Assembly: GCA_903939735.1 (NCBI GenBank)
Contig: CAJAIA010000030.1
Coordinates: 62,001-126,000 of the forward strand
Source of the DNA: an uncultured Ignavibacteria bacterium
Lineage (GTDB): Bacteria; Bacteroidota; Ignavibacteria; Kapaibacteriales; Kapaibacteriaceae
Direction: 5' to 3'
DNA: 64,000 nt
Part shown: piece by piece, positions 8,327 through 17,920 of the stretch
Numbering within the stretch: position 1 is the stretch's first letter
Layout: every line of letters starts with the position of its first letter
Notes under the pieces: generated by a model
Database searches by the model: none
What the model was told of the DNA's origin: nothing
What the model saw: the letters and a program-made list of their open reading frames with translations, nothing else
Position numbers and translations under genes: made by a program

Positions 8327-9238
8327 TTGTTGGACGCTACAGGGACTGCACCATTGTATAACGTTTTGCTCTACTACCAATTCGTCCCAATTGCGGACCC
8401 TGAGGTGTTTGCTGCCGAACATCGCTTGCTATGTGAATCGCTTGGACTCCGTGGCCGGATTCTCGTAGCCACGGAAGGACTTAATGGCACGGTGTCGGGG
8501 TCAGTAGCTGCATGCGACGCATACCGTGCGGCAATGCACGCAGATTCCCGCTTCGCATCGATGGTCTTCAAGATCGACGAGGTTGTTGAGCACACCTTCA
8601 AGAAGATGTTCGTTCGTGTCAAACAGGAACTTGTCACCTTCCGCGCCGATCTTCCGTCTAATCCGATCGACGCAACCGGTGCGCGCTTGACACCCACAGA
8701 GTGGAAAGAGCGGATGGAACGCGGAGACGCGATCATCATTGATGGTCGGACTGATTACGAGTTCGACATCGGACATTTTCGTGGTGCAATACGACCAGAC
8801 GTAGAGAGCTTTCGAGAGTTCCCCGACTGGATTCGTCAGAACCTCGGCGATAAAAAGGACGCGCCGATTCTCACCTACTGTACCGGAGGCATCCGGTGTG
8901 AGAAACTAACATCCTTCATGATCCATGAGGGCTTCACGAACGTCTTTCAACTCGATGGTGGAATCGTCAGCTACGGGAAGGACCCTGACACACAGGGGGC
9001 GCTCTGGGATGGCAAATGCTATGTCTTTGATGAGCGCATAGCCGTGGACATCAATCATACACCTGACAAGCGCATCGTGGGCACCTGCTTGCATTGCGCA
9101 TCCCCCACCGAAACGTACCTCAATTGCGCGAATCTTCTGTGTAACCGCCAGCACTTGGTCTGCACCGAGTGTGAGACACAGTTCCAACAATGCTGCTCTG
9201 TTGCATGCATGGATGTTGCGAGCACGCAAAACGGGTAA
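8327..9238 (+). CDS. trhO: tRNA uridine(34) hydroxylase TrhO (rhodanese family)
   Basis: A 303-residue YceA/YbfQ-type protein. TrhO makes 5-hydroxyuridine at position 34 of tRNAs independently of prephenate. The N-terminal acylphosphatase-like domain (YNVLLYYQFVPI ... GRILVATEGLNGT) is followed by a rhodanese domain whose active-site loop is YCTGGIRCEK (Cys185). A cysteine-rich C-terminus (CLHC, NCANLLC, CTEC, QQCC) probably binds zinc. No ATG is available: an in-frame TAG at 8312 limits the start to TTG at 8327 or 8330. Bacillus-type homologues begin at about the same place, so TTG initiation is likely. A promoter-like TAACGTTTTG (8320-8329) sits right at the start, so the transcript leader is unclear. 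Confidence 0.9.
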   Translation: MLDATGTAPLYNVLLYYQFVPIADPEVFAAEHRLLCESLGLRGRILVATEGLNGTVSGSVAACDAYRAAMHADSRFASMVFKIDEVVEHTFKKMFVRVKQELVTFRADLPSNPIDATGARLTPTEWKERMERGDAIIIDGRTDYEFDIGHFRGAIRPDVESFREFPDWIRQNLGDKKDAPILTYCTGGIRCEKLTSFMIHEGFTNVFQLDGGIVSYGKDPDTQGALWDGKCYVFDERIAVDINHTPDKRIVGTCLHCASPTETYLNCANLLCNRQHLVCTECETQFQQCCSVACMDVASTQNG

Positions 9239-9281
9239 TCGTACTAGCGCCAAGACCGCTCGTTATTGCCACAAATAAGAA

Positions 9282-9311
9282 GTGCCCGATGCTCTTGCGA
9301 GCATCGGGCAC
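9282..9311. terminator. Bidirectional intrinsic terminator between trhO and the T9SS cargo gene
   Basis: A perfect 13-bp stem (GTGCCCGATGCTC / GAGCATCGGGCAC) with a TTGC loop lies in the convergent gap. On the minus strand it is followed by TTCTTATTTG, a usable U-rich tail; the plus-strand tail is weaker (ATTGCGTTTC). Confidence 0.85.
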
Positions 9312-9334
9312 ATTGCGTTTCGTCGATAGTTCGA

Positions 9335-12300
9335 TTAACGTGCTACAACGAACTGTGTCGATTGCGTTGACCCTGCAACGGTGACAAGCACAGTGTACGT
9401 TCCTGAGGCCAGCGTTTCGATCGGAAGATCGAGCGACTGAGTTCCCTTCGTAACGACCACATCGTTCATCACGCGAACACGAGCACCGGCAGCGTCAATG
9501 ATCTCAACAACCGCTGATCCGCCTTCTGGCGCAGTGATTGTCAATTGTGCTGACGAGCGCGCTGGCTGTGGAGCTACGGCGAGTGTCGTTACACGACCGT
9601 CCGTTGCTACCTCCACATCAACCTCATGGCTGAGCGTTGAAGAACCATCCTTGTCGACCGATACGAGTCGATACGTGTAGCGACCAGGTGCGAGACCAAG
9701 ATCGCGGAACGAGTAGTCGCGAACTGCAACAGACTGGCCTGCGGCTTGGACACTACCCACCGCAACGAATGTCGCGTTGGCTGCGTTGCCTGCCATCACA
9801 TCTGCACGTTCGACAGAGAAGTGATCACTATTCTTTTCAGAGATTGTGTTCCACATCACGTCGACGTTGTTGCCACGAGCCTTTGCATCAAATGATGCAA
9901 GCTCAACCGACACAACACCGCCACCATTAGACTCGAAGAAGTCGAAGATGCCACGCAGGACGCGCTCAGTACCCGTGCGCACACCTGCATGTTGCCAGTG
10001 ACGCCAATCGACGCCAAGGTAGATCACGTTCGTCAGAAGAGATGCTGTTGCAGAGCCCATGATCGAGTCCGTTGTCTGACGATCGCCCAGCACGTAGTTA
10101 TACGCGCGTTGAGCAACACCAGCTACTGTTGGATCACTGTAGAGCTCAACAAGTGCCGGGAGTGGATCGGCGTCGCCAGTAAAGCCGGTACGTGATACTG
10201 TTTCGACCAATCCGCGAGCAAGAGCGTCACCACGGACGCGACGTCCATGATATGTACCCGATGTCGGAATTGGATTACCTGGTGCATCGTTGCGGACACG
10301 GAGAACTGACTGGACAAACGACTGATCGTTAATCACGTCAAGACCAACATGCTGGCGTGGGTAGTTCTGACCAGCCATTGCAAGATTGCGCTTTGCCGAA
10401 GGTGTTCCCGAAGCAACATATGCGCGGAGGTCACGACGTTCGAAACGCGACAGCGGGTTGTTGTCTGACGACCAGAACAACGTGCGATACAGTGTATAAT
10501 CGATAGCACGTTCTTCGAAGTTGTCACGATCGATGACATCATACGAGATGTTATCGTTGATCGCATCGTTTGAGTAGCCAACCTTGTCAAGATTTGATGA
10601 CAAGCTGTCAGCATTCAGACGTGCTGCGATCTGATTTGCCGTCGGTGTACCGTTGAGGAGATTTACCGACGCGCCACGGACAGACGTAAGCATACGCTTC
10701 GGTGAACGAGCCATATAGAACCGAACAACCTTCGATGTGATGTTGTTAGGCGTAAACTCATCAGAAGACACCGAGATCTCAATCTTGTAACGTGGTGTCA
10801 CGTGGTCACGCATTGCATCGAGGTTTGCAGGCACGGCAAATCCGAGACCTGAAAGCTGTCGATACGACTGTGGCTCCCATGTGAGATCGTACACAACATT
10901 GACTTCGGCACCACTGTTGATTGTCGTGTTAATCACACGATCAGCAACTGGCGACGTAGAGAACTGCGGATTTACGAGTGCGGCATTGTTCGATGCAGCT
11001 GTCTCCATGTAGATACGCATGCGAATCGGTGTGTTCGTCTGTGGCAAGCCACCAGAGTTGCGAACCAAGCCAGTTACGCTGATTGGTGAACGTGTCATGA
11101 TGTACTCAGCATCAGATGTCACACCAGTAGCCGAACGATAAACGCTTGGCTTGACCACGCTTACTGCCTCGAGATCCTTTACATACTGACGACCATCAAA
11201 TTCATCAGCTCCGATGTCAAATGGCTGTCCAGCCTCGCCGCGACGATTGCCATCGATATCGGATGTAACTGCTGCAAGACGTTCGCCACGGTTATTCAAC
11301 AGCGAACCGATTGGAGCAGGTGTTGTCTTGACACGAAGACGTTGATTCGGAGCGATGCCATCGAGGAACATATCGGCGAAGAACGATCCTTCAACCGAAT
11401 TGATATCACGGCGCGTCCATGCCTTCCACTGCGAAAGGAATCGGAATTCGTCTGCACTGCCTACGCTGATGATGTCACTGTTGTTGTTGATTTCAACAAA
11501 GCGAATTGCAGAGCTGTTGCCAAGCTCAAACGCATTACGATCCGACACCAAGGCCATTGGATCGTTTCCATCTGTCATCTGCAGACCTTGATAGAAGATC
11601 GCAGAATGAGATGTCGACGCTGCGTCAGCCGGACCTTGCATGATGAACACGTTGTTCTTGACAGTAGCACCACTTGCGTGCTGAATACCAACACCAGCAA
11701 TTAGACCGCTACCGACGATGTTGTCATTCGGCATGACAATCGTGTTGTTATACACAACATCGTTGCGCGTGAAGTACTGGTTGTTGTTGAGCGACGCTGT
11801 GAGGAGCTGATTCAGACCTGTAAGTGTCGTGCTGCGCTGCGTGAAGAGATGGATACCAGCAACATTTGTCGTCGTTGTCTGGCGACGAAGTCCCCAGATC
11901 ATGTTGTTCGTGATCGATGATGCTTCCGGTGCATTCGGGAAATACGTGTTTCCACCTGCAGTAACCGATGGGAACGAGTTGCGCACCTGCTCGATCGAAA
12001 CACCGCGAGCAAAGACATCAGCAACTACGCCTGAAATCTCGTTGCGATCAATTGTGAGACCGATGTTGTTGTAGCGGTTGAAACCACCAGCAACGATACC
12101 AGCCGCATCGACACCTGTACCGCCCGTAGCAATTGTTCCGATGCTGTGGATGCGGTTTGCACGAATAACTGCTCCGGTTTCATAACCAACGAACACACCG
12201 GCCGTGCGGCAGTTCGTGATCAGGTTACCTGTGATTTTCGTGCCTGTCGAATAGTAACCACGAAACTCGTTGCCCTTAACAGCAACACCAACACCCATCG

Positions 12301-14833
12301 ATACGATACCGTAACCGAAACCAGAGATTTCGTTGTTAGCGTACTCGTTGTTCTGACCAGGAATTGTGTCAAGGCGCTCAGAGTTGTTCCCGTTGCGACC
12401 GAGTGGGAGCTTTTGACGGCTCACGATACCAGCCGAATATGTAAGCGTTGTCGAGCGTACGTCGTTTTGATATGTGAATGTATTATTCACAAAGTTGATG
12501 CTCGGCAGGCTGCTCAGGTATGATGGTGCCGCAGCTGTTGAATTACGGATGATGAGGTTGCGGAGCTTGATGTCGCGCGATCCATCACCAAGGTAAAACG
12601 GCGCACGGAACGGCGTCGGTGCATTCAACTCGAAGACGATGGACTTCTGCGAACCACCATCAAAGATGAAGTTACCAGCAGAGTTTGCCCATTGTGGGTC
12701 ACGCTGGAACTGGAACTGAATGGCATTCGGATTCGATGACAGGATAGTCTGACCGAAGAGGATACCAACACCGCTACCCGTATTGAGCGTCACAGTGATT
12801 GAACCCTTGGCTACCGACTGTTCCAGCGACGGCTTGAATGTCACCGTATTTGTTTGATCCATACCGATGATGCGTGACGTGAGGTCAAGCGCAGGTGAAG
12901 CAAGCGCCGTGGAGCCTACAGCGTACGAAGCATCTGTGAGTTGGAATTCTACAGGACCCGATACGCCCTTCAGGAAGAGATCATTGACAGCGAGCTGGAA
13001 TGACGTGTAATTGCGCGGATCACCCTGCTTCAGCGTACCGATCGTGTACACACCCTCAAGGGCAGGCTGGACGCTGAACTGCTGACACACCTGGTTATTA
13101 CCCGGAACCGGATCACCAGGATACTCCGTCGTCAGACATGCTTCGAACTGTCCGGCAGCTTGTGGTGTGAATGCTGGGAAGTCAAATGACGAGATGTTAA
13201 GTGGCACTTCAGCGCCGACGTCAGGGACAACAACCACCTGGTTGTATACCATGGTACGCTGCGGCAACTGATAGATCTGAAGTCGAACGGGAATGTTCGA
13301 GAGATCCTGCATACCGCCGTTAACGATGCGACCACGTGGTGTAAACGGACGCTTGGAGTAGTACGTGGCATTTGAAGAAGGTACTTCGATCGCTTGCGCA
13401 CCGACTTCTTCATTGTACAGCGTTTGGAAAATGTGTTGTCCCGATGTAGGCTGACAGTCATTTGCAGCCTGCTGATCAGCTGCATTGAGCAACTCAGCGC
13501 AAATGGTGACCGAGAATTGGGACACATCTTGCGAGACAAAGTTGTCAAAGTCGATGTTGGCCTGAGCACCCGTAGCGAGGTCGCCAGTATACTCGACCGT
13601 ATCACGATACACCTCAACTCCCGACGGAAGCTGATTTACGGTGGCGACACAGCGGGCGCTTGTCACGTTGTTAAGTCCGACGTTCTGAATGATGCCAGAG
13701 ATCGGAACAGTAACACCCCGCGGGTACTTGCGTGGAATGGCAAGTGGCGAGCGAATAGTGCGAACTGCCAGGTCGTTCGGGAAGGCAATGTTGAACTCGC
13801 GCTGCCACGATTGCGTATACCCTGGAATCGAATATGTTGCTTCGAGGCGATATGCACCGCCAGCAGCAAACCGACAGTCGAGTGCACCATTCACACCAGC
13901 CAATGGACCAACCGCTTCCGTCATTTCATATCTGAAAAGTGACGTGTTAGCTGCGGTGTGTGCAATGCTCGGGTTTCCAAAGCGGCGAGCCTCGTAGACG
14001 ACGTTGGTGCTTGGAAGTGGACCAACGAGGCGATACGTGAGTGTTATGTTCTGACCGTTCGTTTGACGGAACGACAGTGAAGGCTTTGGAAATGCTGGAT
14101 CTGATCCATCATAGATCGATCCTTGACGAAGAATGCGGCGTGGATCGATGTCTTCAGGGAACGAAGTTTCGATTCCTGAGAGAATACCAAATCGCATTGT
14201 TGGACGGATGGCATATCCCGTACCGGTCTGGTCAGAAGCGCAATAGTTTGCGCCGTCGCCGTAACGGAACGAACTTGTCGCATAGATAGGTTGAGGCGTT
14301 GTGTATTCATACTCAGGGAAGACGTATGCATACGCAGTGCGATATGTACAGAAGTCAATCAGAAGATTGCTTGTACCATCCCACATGAACGGCGTTTGGA
14401 AATTGAATGTCACCCACGTCGGCGTGCCCACGATGAGTGGGATCTGCCACCCCGTTTGCGAGTGCACGAGTGTCATACCCGTGGTTGTTTGAGGGTTCGT
14501 CAGCGCAGCTGCTGTAGTCTGCTGCATGTGGATATTCACCGCGCGAGCCGTAAACGGCGTCGCGTTGCGAACTTTGAATGCGAGCGACGTGATCTGTCCA
14601 GGTGTAACACCATGGAACTGCATTTCCGAAGCCTTGATGAAATAGCGGCTTCGGATGCTCCACCAATAATCCATCAGAGGATTTGGGTAGATATACTGTC
14701 CCCACGTATACGTGGCTCCAGCACCGCCGCCGAGCTCAACGAGAATTTGAGCTTGGGACGTCTGAGTTGTCGAGACCAAGCCGAGGCAGGTCAGGAGTAC
14801 CAGAACAAAACGTGTAATCAATGAACGTTTCAT
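9335..14833 (-). CDS. Giant T9SS-secreted protein with right-handed beta-helix and C-terminal sorting domain
   Basis: An 1832-residue secreted protein. The signal peptide is MKRSLITRFVLVLLTCLGLV...QA. Residues about 30-220 form a jelly-roll-like domain. Repeated Ig/CARDB-like segments follow (VPISGIIQNVGLNNVTSARC; FTPRGRIVNGGMQDLSNIPV). A parallel beta-helix spans about 600-1150, rich in N-N-x-I and GNxI rungs (NLIIRNS, NEISGFGYGIVS, GNLITNCRTAGVF). Then come another Ig-like domain, a fibronectin-III-like domain near 1640-1740, and a C-terminal T9SS type A sorting-type domain (VAPQPARSSAQLTI ... DAAGARVRV ... LASGTYTVLV). The beta-helix resembles pectate-lyase/NosD folds, but no catalytic set is evident. 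AAGGAA lies about 10 bases before the ATG. It is probably surface-attached or released; function unknown. Confidence 0.87.
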   Translation of the reverse strand: MKRSLITRFVLVLLTCLGLVSTTQTSQAQILVELGGGAGATYTWGQYIYPNPLMDYWWSIRSRYFIKASEMQFHGVTPGQITSLAFKVRNATPFTARAVNIHMQQTTAAALTNPQTTTGMTLVHSQTGWQIPLIVGTPTWVTFNFQTPFMWDGTSNLLIDFCTYRTAYAYVFPEYEYTTPQPIYATSSFRYGDGANYCASDQTGTGYAIRPTMRFGILSGIETSFPEDIDPRRILRQGSIYDGSDPAFPKPSLSFRQTNGQNITLTYRLVGPLPSTNVVYEARRFGNPSIAHTAANTSLFRYEMTEAVGPLAGVNGALDCRFAAGGAYRLEATYSIPGYTQSWQREFNIAFPNDLAVRTIRSPLAIPRKYPRGVTVPISGIIQNVGLNNVTSARCVATVNQLPSGVEVYRDTVEYTGDLATGAQANIDFDNFVSQDVSQFSVTICAELLNAADQQAANDCQPTSGQHIFQTLYNEEVGAQAIEVPSSNATYYSKRPFTPRGRIVNGGMQDLSNIPVRLQIYQLPQRTMVYNQVVVVPDVGAEVPLNISSFDFPAFTPQAAGQFEACLTTEYPGDPVPGNNQVCQQFSVQPALEGVYTIGTLKQGDPRNYTSFQLAVNDLFLKGVSGPVEFQLTDASYAVGSTALASPALDLTSRIIGMDQTNTVTFKPSLEQSVAKGSITVTLNTGSGVGILFGQTILSSNPNAIQFQFQRDPQWANSAGNFIFDGGSQKSIVFELNAPTPFRAPFYLGDGSRDIKLRNLIIRNSTAAAPSYLSSLPSINFVNNTFTYQNDVRSTTLTYSAGIVSRQKLPLGRNGNNSERLDTIPGQNNEYANNEISGFGYGIVSMGVGVAVKGNEFRGYYSTGTKITGNLITNCRTAGVFVGYETGAVIRANRIHSIGTIATGGTGVDAAGIVAGGFNRYNNIGLTIDRNEISGVVADVFARGVSIEQVRNSFPSVTAGGNTYFPNAPEASSITNNMIWGLRRQTTTTNVAGIHLFTQRSTTLTGLNQLLTASLNNNQYFTRNDVVYNNTIVMPNDNIVGSGLIAGVGIQHASGATVKNNVFIMQGPADAASTSHSAIFYQGLQMTDGNDPMALVSDRNAFELGNSSAIRFVEINNNSDIISVGSADEFRFLSQWKAWTRRDINSVEGSFFADMFLDGIAPNQRLRVKTTPAPIGSLLNNRGERLAAVTSDIDGNRRGEAGQPFDIGADEFDGRQYVKDLEAVSVVKPSVYRSATGVTSDAEYIMTRSPISVTGLVRNSGGLPQTNTPIRMRIYMETAASNNAALVNPQFSTSPVADRVINTTINSGAEVNVVYDLTWEPQSYRQLSGLGFAVPANLDAMRDHVTPRYKIEISVSSDEFTPNNITSKVVRFYMARSPKRMLTSVRGASVNLLNGTPTANQIAARLNADSLSSNLDKVGYSNDAINDNISYDVIDRDNFEERAIDYTLYRTLFWSSDNNPLSRFERRDLRAYVASGTPSAKRNLAMAGQNYPRQHVGLDVINDQSFVQSVLRVRNDAPGNPIPTSGTYHGRRVRGDALARGLVETVSRTGFTGDADPLPALVELYSDPTVAGVAQRAYNYVLGDRQTTDSIMGSATASLLTNVIYLGVDWRHWQHAGVRTGTERVLRGIFDFFESNGGGVVSVELASFDAKARGNNVDVMWNTISEKNSDHFSVERADVMAGNAANATFVAVGSVQAAGQSVAVRDYSFRDLGLAPGRYTYRLVSVDKDGSSTLSHEVDVEVATDGRVTTLAVAPQPARSSAQLTITAPEGGSAVVEIIDAAGARVRVMNDVVVTKGTQSLDLPIETLASGTYTVLVTVAGSTQSTQFVVAR

Positions 14834-15071
14834 CGTGTCACGTTCCTTACGAGTGTTGTGAAAGTTTAGACTGTTTATGCCGTTCTCAACCTACGCGTGA
14901 CAGGTACCCAGTAACCTTCGCTTCGAAACAACCCCAATACGACCCGAAAGGTTTCATGATACGGAATGGATTATTCGAGCCATTCCACAACATTCTATCC
15001 AGATCGTAACGGGAATGTTACGAACTTTTCTCATTCGCAGATACAATGAAAAACCATGTATTTTTCCACCT
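14834..15071. promoter_or_regulatory. Divergent intergenic region with two dyads and a promoter-like box
   Basis: This is the longest gap in the window, between the giant T9SS cargo gene and the purine nucleoside phosphorylase. It contains an inverted repeat GGAATGG-N10-CCATTCC (14963-14986). It also contains a tighter dyad CGTAAC-N6-GTTACG (15005-15022) and a near-consensus plus-strand -7 box TATTTTTC (15059-15066) ending five bases before the PNP ATG. No ORF or RNA gene is apparent. Confidence 0.5.
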
Positions 15072-15899
15072 ATGGACACGTTTCAACAAGCCGAACAAGC
15101 CCTTGCCGCAATTAGGCAACACACCGGTTCCACGCCAAAGGTGGGGATTGTTCTCGGAACAGGCCTAGGTGGTCTGGTCGAGCAAATCTCCTCGCCTGTA
15201 TCGATCGAGTACGACCGCATACCGCATTTCTGCGTGAGCACTGTTGAGTCTCACGTTGGACGTCTTGTATTCGGAAGTATACATAACGTAGAAGTCGTGG
15301 CAATGCAGGGCCGTTTTCACGCCTACGAAGGGTATTCGCTTCAGGATATCACCTTCCCTATTCGTGTTATGCGTCATCTTGGCGTGTCAACGCTCATTAT
15401 CTCGAATGCCTGCGGGGGCATGAATCCGCTGTATCGACGCAGCGACATTATGCTTATCGATGATCACATCAATCTTCTTGGGGATAACCCTCTCATCGGT
15501 CGCAATGACGAACGGTACGGTCCGCGATTTCCAGATATGAGTGAGCCTTACTCGCAAGATTTGATTGCGCTGGCTGAACGCGTTGCTCTTGAACAAGGGG
15601 TGCGCCTACACCGCGGGGTGTACGTGGCTGTTCAAGGACCAAATCTTGAGACACGCGCTGAGTATCGGTTCCTACGCACGATTGGTGCAGACGTAGTTGG
15701 TATGAGCACTGTGCCGGAAGCGATCGTTGCCCGCCATATGGGGATGGATGTTCTCGGGTTCAGCATCATTACTGATGAATGCTTCCCGGATGCACTCAAG
15801 CCGGTTCAGTTATCTGACGTCCTCGAAGCTGCTGCAATTGCAGAACCAGTTATGACGTCGATCATCACAGATGTTATCCAGCGTCTCGGCCGCAGTTGA
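15072..15899 (+). CDS. Purine nucleoside phosphorylase, trimeric PNP family (copy 1)
   Basis: A 275-residue enzyme that phosphorolytically cleaves purine (deoxy)nucleosides to base plus (deoxy)ribose-1-phosphate in salvage. Family motifs are complete: the phosphate loop GTGLGGL (29-35), the SHVGRL histidine (His61), RFHAYEG, NACGGM, ETRAEYRFLRTIGADVVGMS and the base-recognition loop SIITDECFP. The residue equivalent to human Asn243 is Asp235, a substitution known in human PNP to favour adenosine. I chose ATG 15072 over 15015 because family members start here and a promoter-like box ends just upstream. It is followed 30 bases later by the lipoprotein and pta. Confidence 0.9.
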   Translation: MDTFQQAEQALAAIRQHTGSTPKVGIVLGTGLGGLVEQISSPVSIEYDRIPHFCVSTVESHVGRLVFGSIHNVEVVAMQGRFHAYEGYSLQDITFPIRVMRHLGVSTLIISNACGGMNPLYRRSDIMLIDDHINLLGDNPLIGRNDERYGPRFPDMSEPYSQDLIALAERVALEQGVRLHRGVYVAVQGPNLETRAEYRFLRTIGADVVGMSTVPEAIVARHMGMDVLGFSIITDECFPDALKPVQLSDVLEAAAIAEPVMTSIITDVIQRLGRS

Positions 15900-15929
15900 T
15901 TCGTCACTTCCCTTTTCGGAGACAGACAG

Positions 15930-16949
15930 ATGCACGCCGTCATCACCATTGTTGCACTTGTGATTCTCATGCTCGGCCACGGGTGTTCTCCAACCGATAC
16001 GGTCATCAACTCCTTTGACGACCGTTGGACGATTGCTTCGACTACTCCACGAGGCCTCGCATTTGTGTCGATGCCTTCTGGCAGCACTTCATCCGAGTTT
16101 ATCTGGGGTGACTTCCCAAACTCATTCTCGAAACTGACGGTCTTCCGCGACAGGTTGTATGCGCTCAATGATTGGCAGACATACATCCTCGTTTTTGACG
16201 CAACAGGACGCAATGTTGTCGATACGTTAAACACAACGTTGTACGAGTATCCGAATGACATTGCATTCGCCAATGCTACATCGGCATACGTCGTGATGAA
16301 GCGTTACAACGTCATGCTTGTGATGGATCTTCTCACTGGTTTTGCTCCACGCACGATCGAGCTACCGGGTATTGCCACATCTGTTGCCTGCATGGGCAAT
16401 CAGGTATGCGCGGTGATTCCCAGCAAGGATGTAGCAGTCCTCATCGACACACGCACGAATGAAATCACGAAGACGATACCAACAGCTGCAAGCCCCTTGT
16501 ACGTTAGCGCCGATCCTGCAAATGAGAGTTTCGTGATCGTGTGTATGGGTAATGGAAAGCTGAACAGCCTGGCTGCAACAAATCCGACGATGCAATTTCT
16601 CAAGCCGGAATCTGGTTCTGTCATCGCAACGATTGATATCTCAGGCCGCGCAACCAACGCTGCCACGCAACGTCCGCGCGGACTCGTCGTGACGGCAAAC
16701 GAAGAGGCCTTTGTCCCGGTGCAAAACGGTCTGGTACGCGTGAGTACACGTACTCGATCAAAGTCATCGGTTGTTCAGTTTGAATCATACGATGGGATTT
16801 TTGCCAACCCAGCTCGTGCTGAGCTCATGATGGTACGCTATGTACCTGAGGGGTCTGTTATCGACATCTTTGACGAGTTTGCCGAGACTCTCAAGCTCTC
16901 CATCACGCGTCCAGATTCTGTTCGCGCGCTGTCTGGTGTGGCACAATGA
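15930..16949 (+). CDS. Lipoprotein with YncE-like beta-propeller
   Basis: A 339-residue predicted lipoprotein: a hydrophobic signal ending in the lipobox LGHGC (lipidated Cys19). The remainder shows short propeller-like blades ([53 protein letters not shown]) similar to the 40-residue YncE/NHL type. A GGAGA-type ribosome-binding site sits before the ATG. It lies between PNP and pta and overlaps the pta start by ATGA, so the three are probably one transcript. No ligand or enzymatic motif is recognisable. Confidence 0.75.
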   Translation: MHAVITIVALVILMLGHGCSPTDTVINSFDDRWTIASTTPRGLAFVSMPSGSTSSEFIWGDFPNSFSKLTVFRDRLYALNDWQTYILVFDATGRNVVDTLNTTLYEYPNDIAFANATSAYVVMKRYNVMLVMDLLTGFAPRTIELPGIATSVACMGNQVCAVIPSKDVAVLIDTRTNEITKTIPTAASPLYVSADPANESFVIVCMGNGKLNSLAATNPTMQFLKPESGSVIATIDISGRATNAATQRPRGLVVTANEEAFVPVQNGLVRVSTRTRSKSSVVQFESYDGIFANPARAELMMVRYVPEGSVIDIFDEFAETLKLSITRPDSVRALSGVAQ

Positions 16950-17920
16950 TTCTCGCATCACTCCTAAACCGAGCACGATCACGCCAGCGACGTATTGCGC
17001 TTGCCGACGCAACCGATCCGCGGGTCCTGCAAGCAGCGGTGCGAATGCAGACCGAAGGTGTTTGCGTTCCAGTACTGGTAGGAAATCGCAATGAACTCAC
17101 CGCACTCCTCACACAACATCATGCATCTGTTGGAACGATTGAAATCATTGATCCTCGAGACGTCGAATACGGAACGTCGGAACTCCTTCAGCAGCGCCGC
17201 GGGCATAAGGGGCTGACAGCTGAACAGGCCTTGGCGCATGCACAGGATCCCCTCTACGCATGCGGATATCTTGTCAGCGCTGGTGTCGTCGATGGCGCAG
17301 TCGCTGGATCTCGATCAACAACATCGGATGTGATCCGTGCTGCATTGTGGACTGTTGGTCTTGACGAACAATGCACAACGCTTTCAAGCTATTTCCTTAT
17401 GGCATGGCCTGATCATGCGATGATATACACTGATTGCGGTGTTGTACCTGAACCTACCGCTGAGCAACTCGTCGACATTGCCTCTGCTGCTTCCCGCAGC
17501 TATCGAATGGTAGTTGATGATGAGCCTCGCATTGCCTTCTTGAGCTTTTCGACAAAGGGTAGTGCCTCGCATGAGAGCGTCGCGAAGGTCCAACTCGCAA
17601 CGAGTCTGTTCATCAGCAAGCATCCTGACATCTGTGCAGATGGCGAGTTGCAGGTAGATGCCGCAATTGTACCCGATGTCGCAGCACGAAAGGCACCTGG
17701 ATCGCCACTCGTAGGGCGTGCAAACATCTTCGTGTTTCCAAGCCTCGATGCGGGAAACATTGCCTACAAGATTACGGAACGCCTTGCCGGAGCGACTGCG
17801 CTAGGACCTATTCTACAGGGCCTTGCTAAGCCATACTGTGATTTGTCGCGCGGCTGCTCTGCAGACGATATCGTCCACGTCGCTGCCATCACGGCGTTGA
17901 TGTCGTCCAATCACGTCTAG
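16946..17920 (+). CDS. pta: Phosphate acetyltransferase (phosphotransacetylase)
   Basis: A 324-residue single-domain Pta that interconverts acetyl-CoA and acetyl phosphate. Family signatures are [16 protein letters not shown] near the N-terminus, [20 protein letters not shown] (about 112-131), [15 protein letters not shown] (about 190-204), the C-terminal [13 protein letters not shown] and [17 protein letters not shown]. Phosphate butyryltransferase is the alternative in this superfamily, but the C-terminal motif set fits Pta better. No acetate kinase gene is in the window. Its start overlaps the lipoprotein stop (ATGA), and its TAG overlaps the TAG of convergent hslO. Confidence 0.9.
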   Translation: MILASLLNRARSRQRRIALADATDPRVLQAAVRMQTEGVCVPVLVGNRNELTALLTQHHASVGTIEIIDPRDVEYGTSELLQQRRGHKGLTAEQALAHAQDPLYACGYLVSAGVVDGAVAGSRSTTSDVIRAALWTVGLDEQCTTLSSYFLMAWPDHAMIYTDCGVVPEPTAEQLVDIASAASRSYRMVVDDEPRIAFLSFSTKGSASHESVAKVQLATSLFISKHPDICADGELQVDAAIVPDVAARKAPGSPLVGRANIFVFPSLDAGNIAYKITERLAGATALGPILQGLAKPYCDLSRGCSADDIVHVAAITALMSSNHV

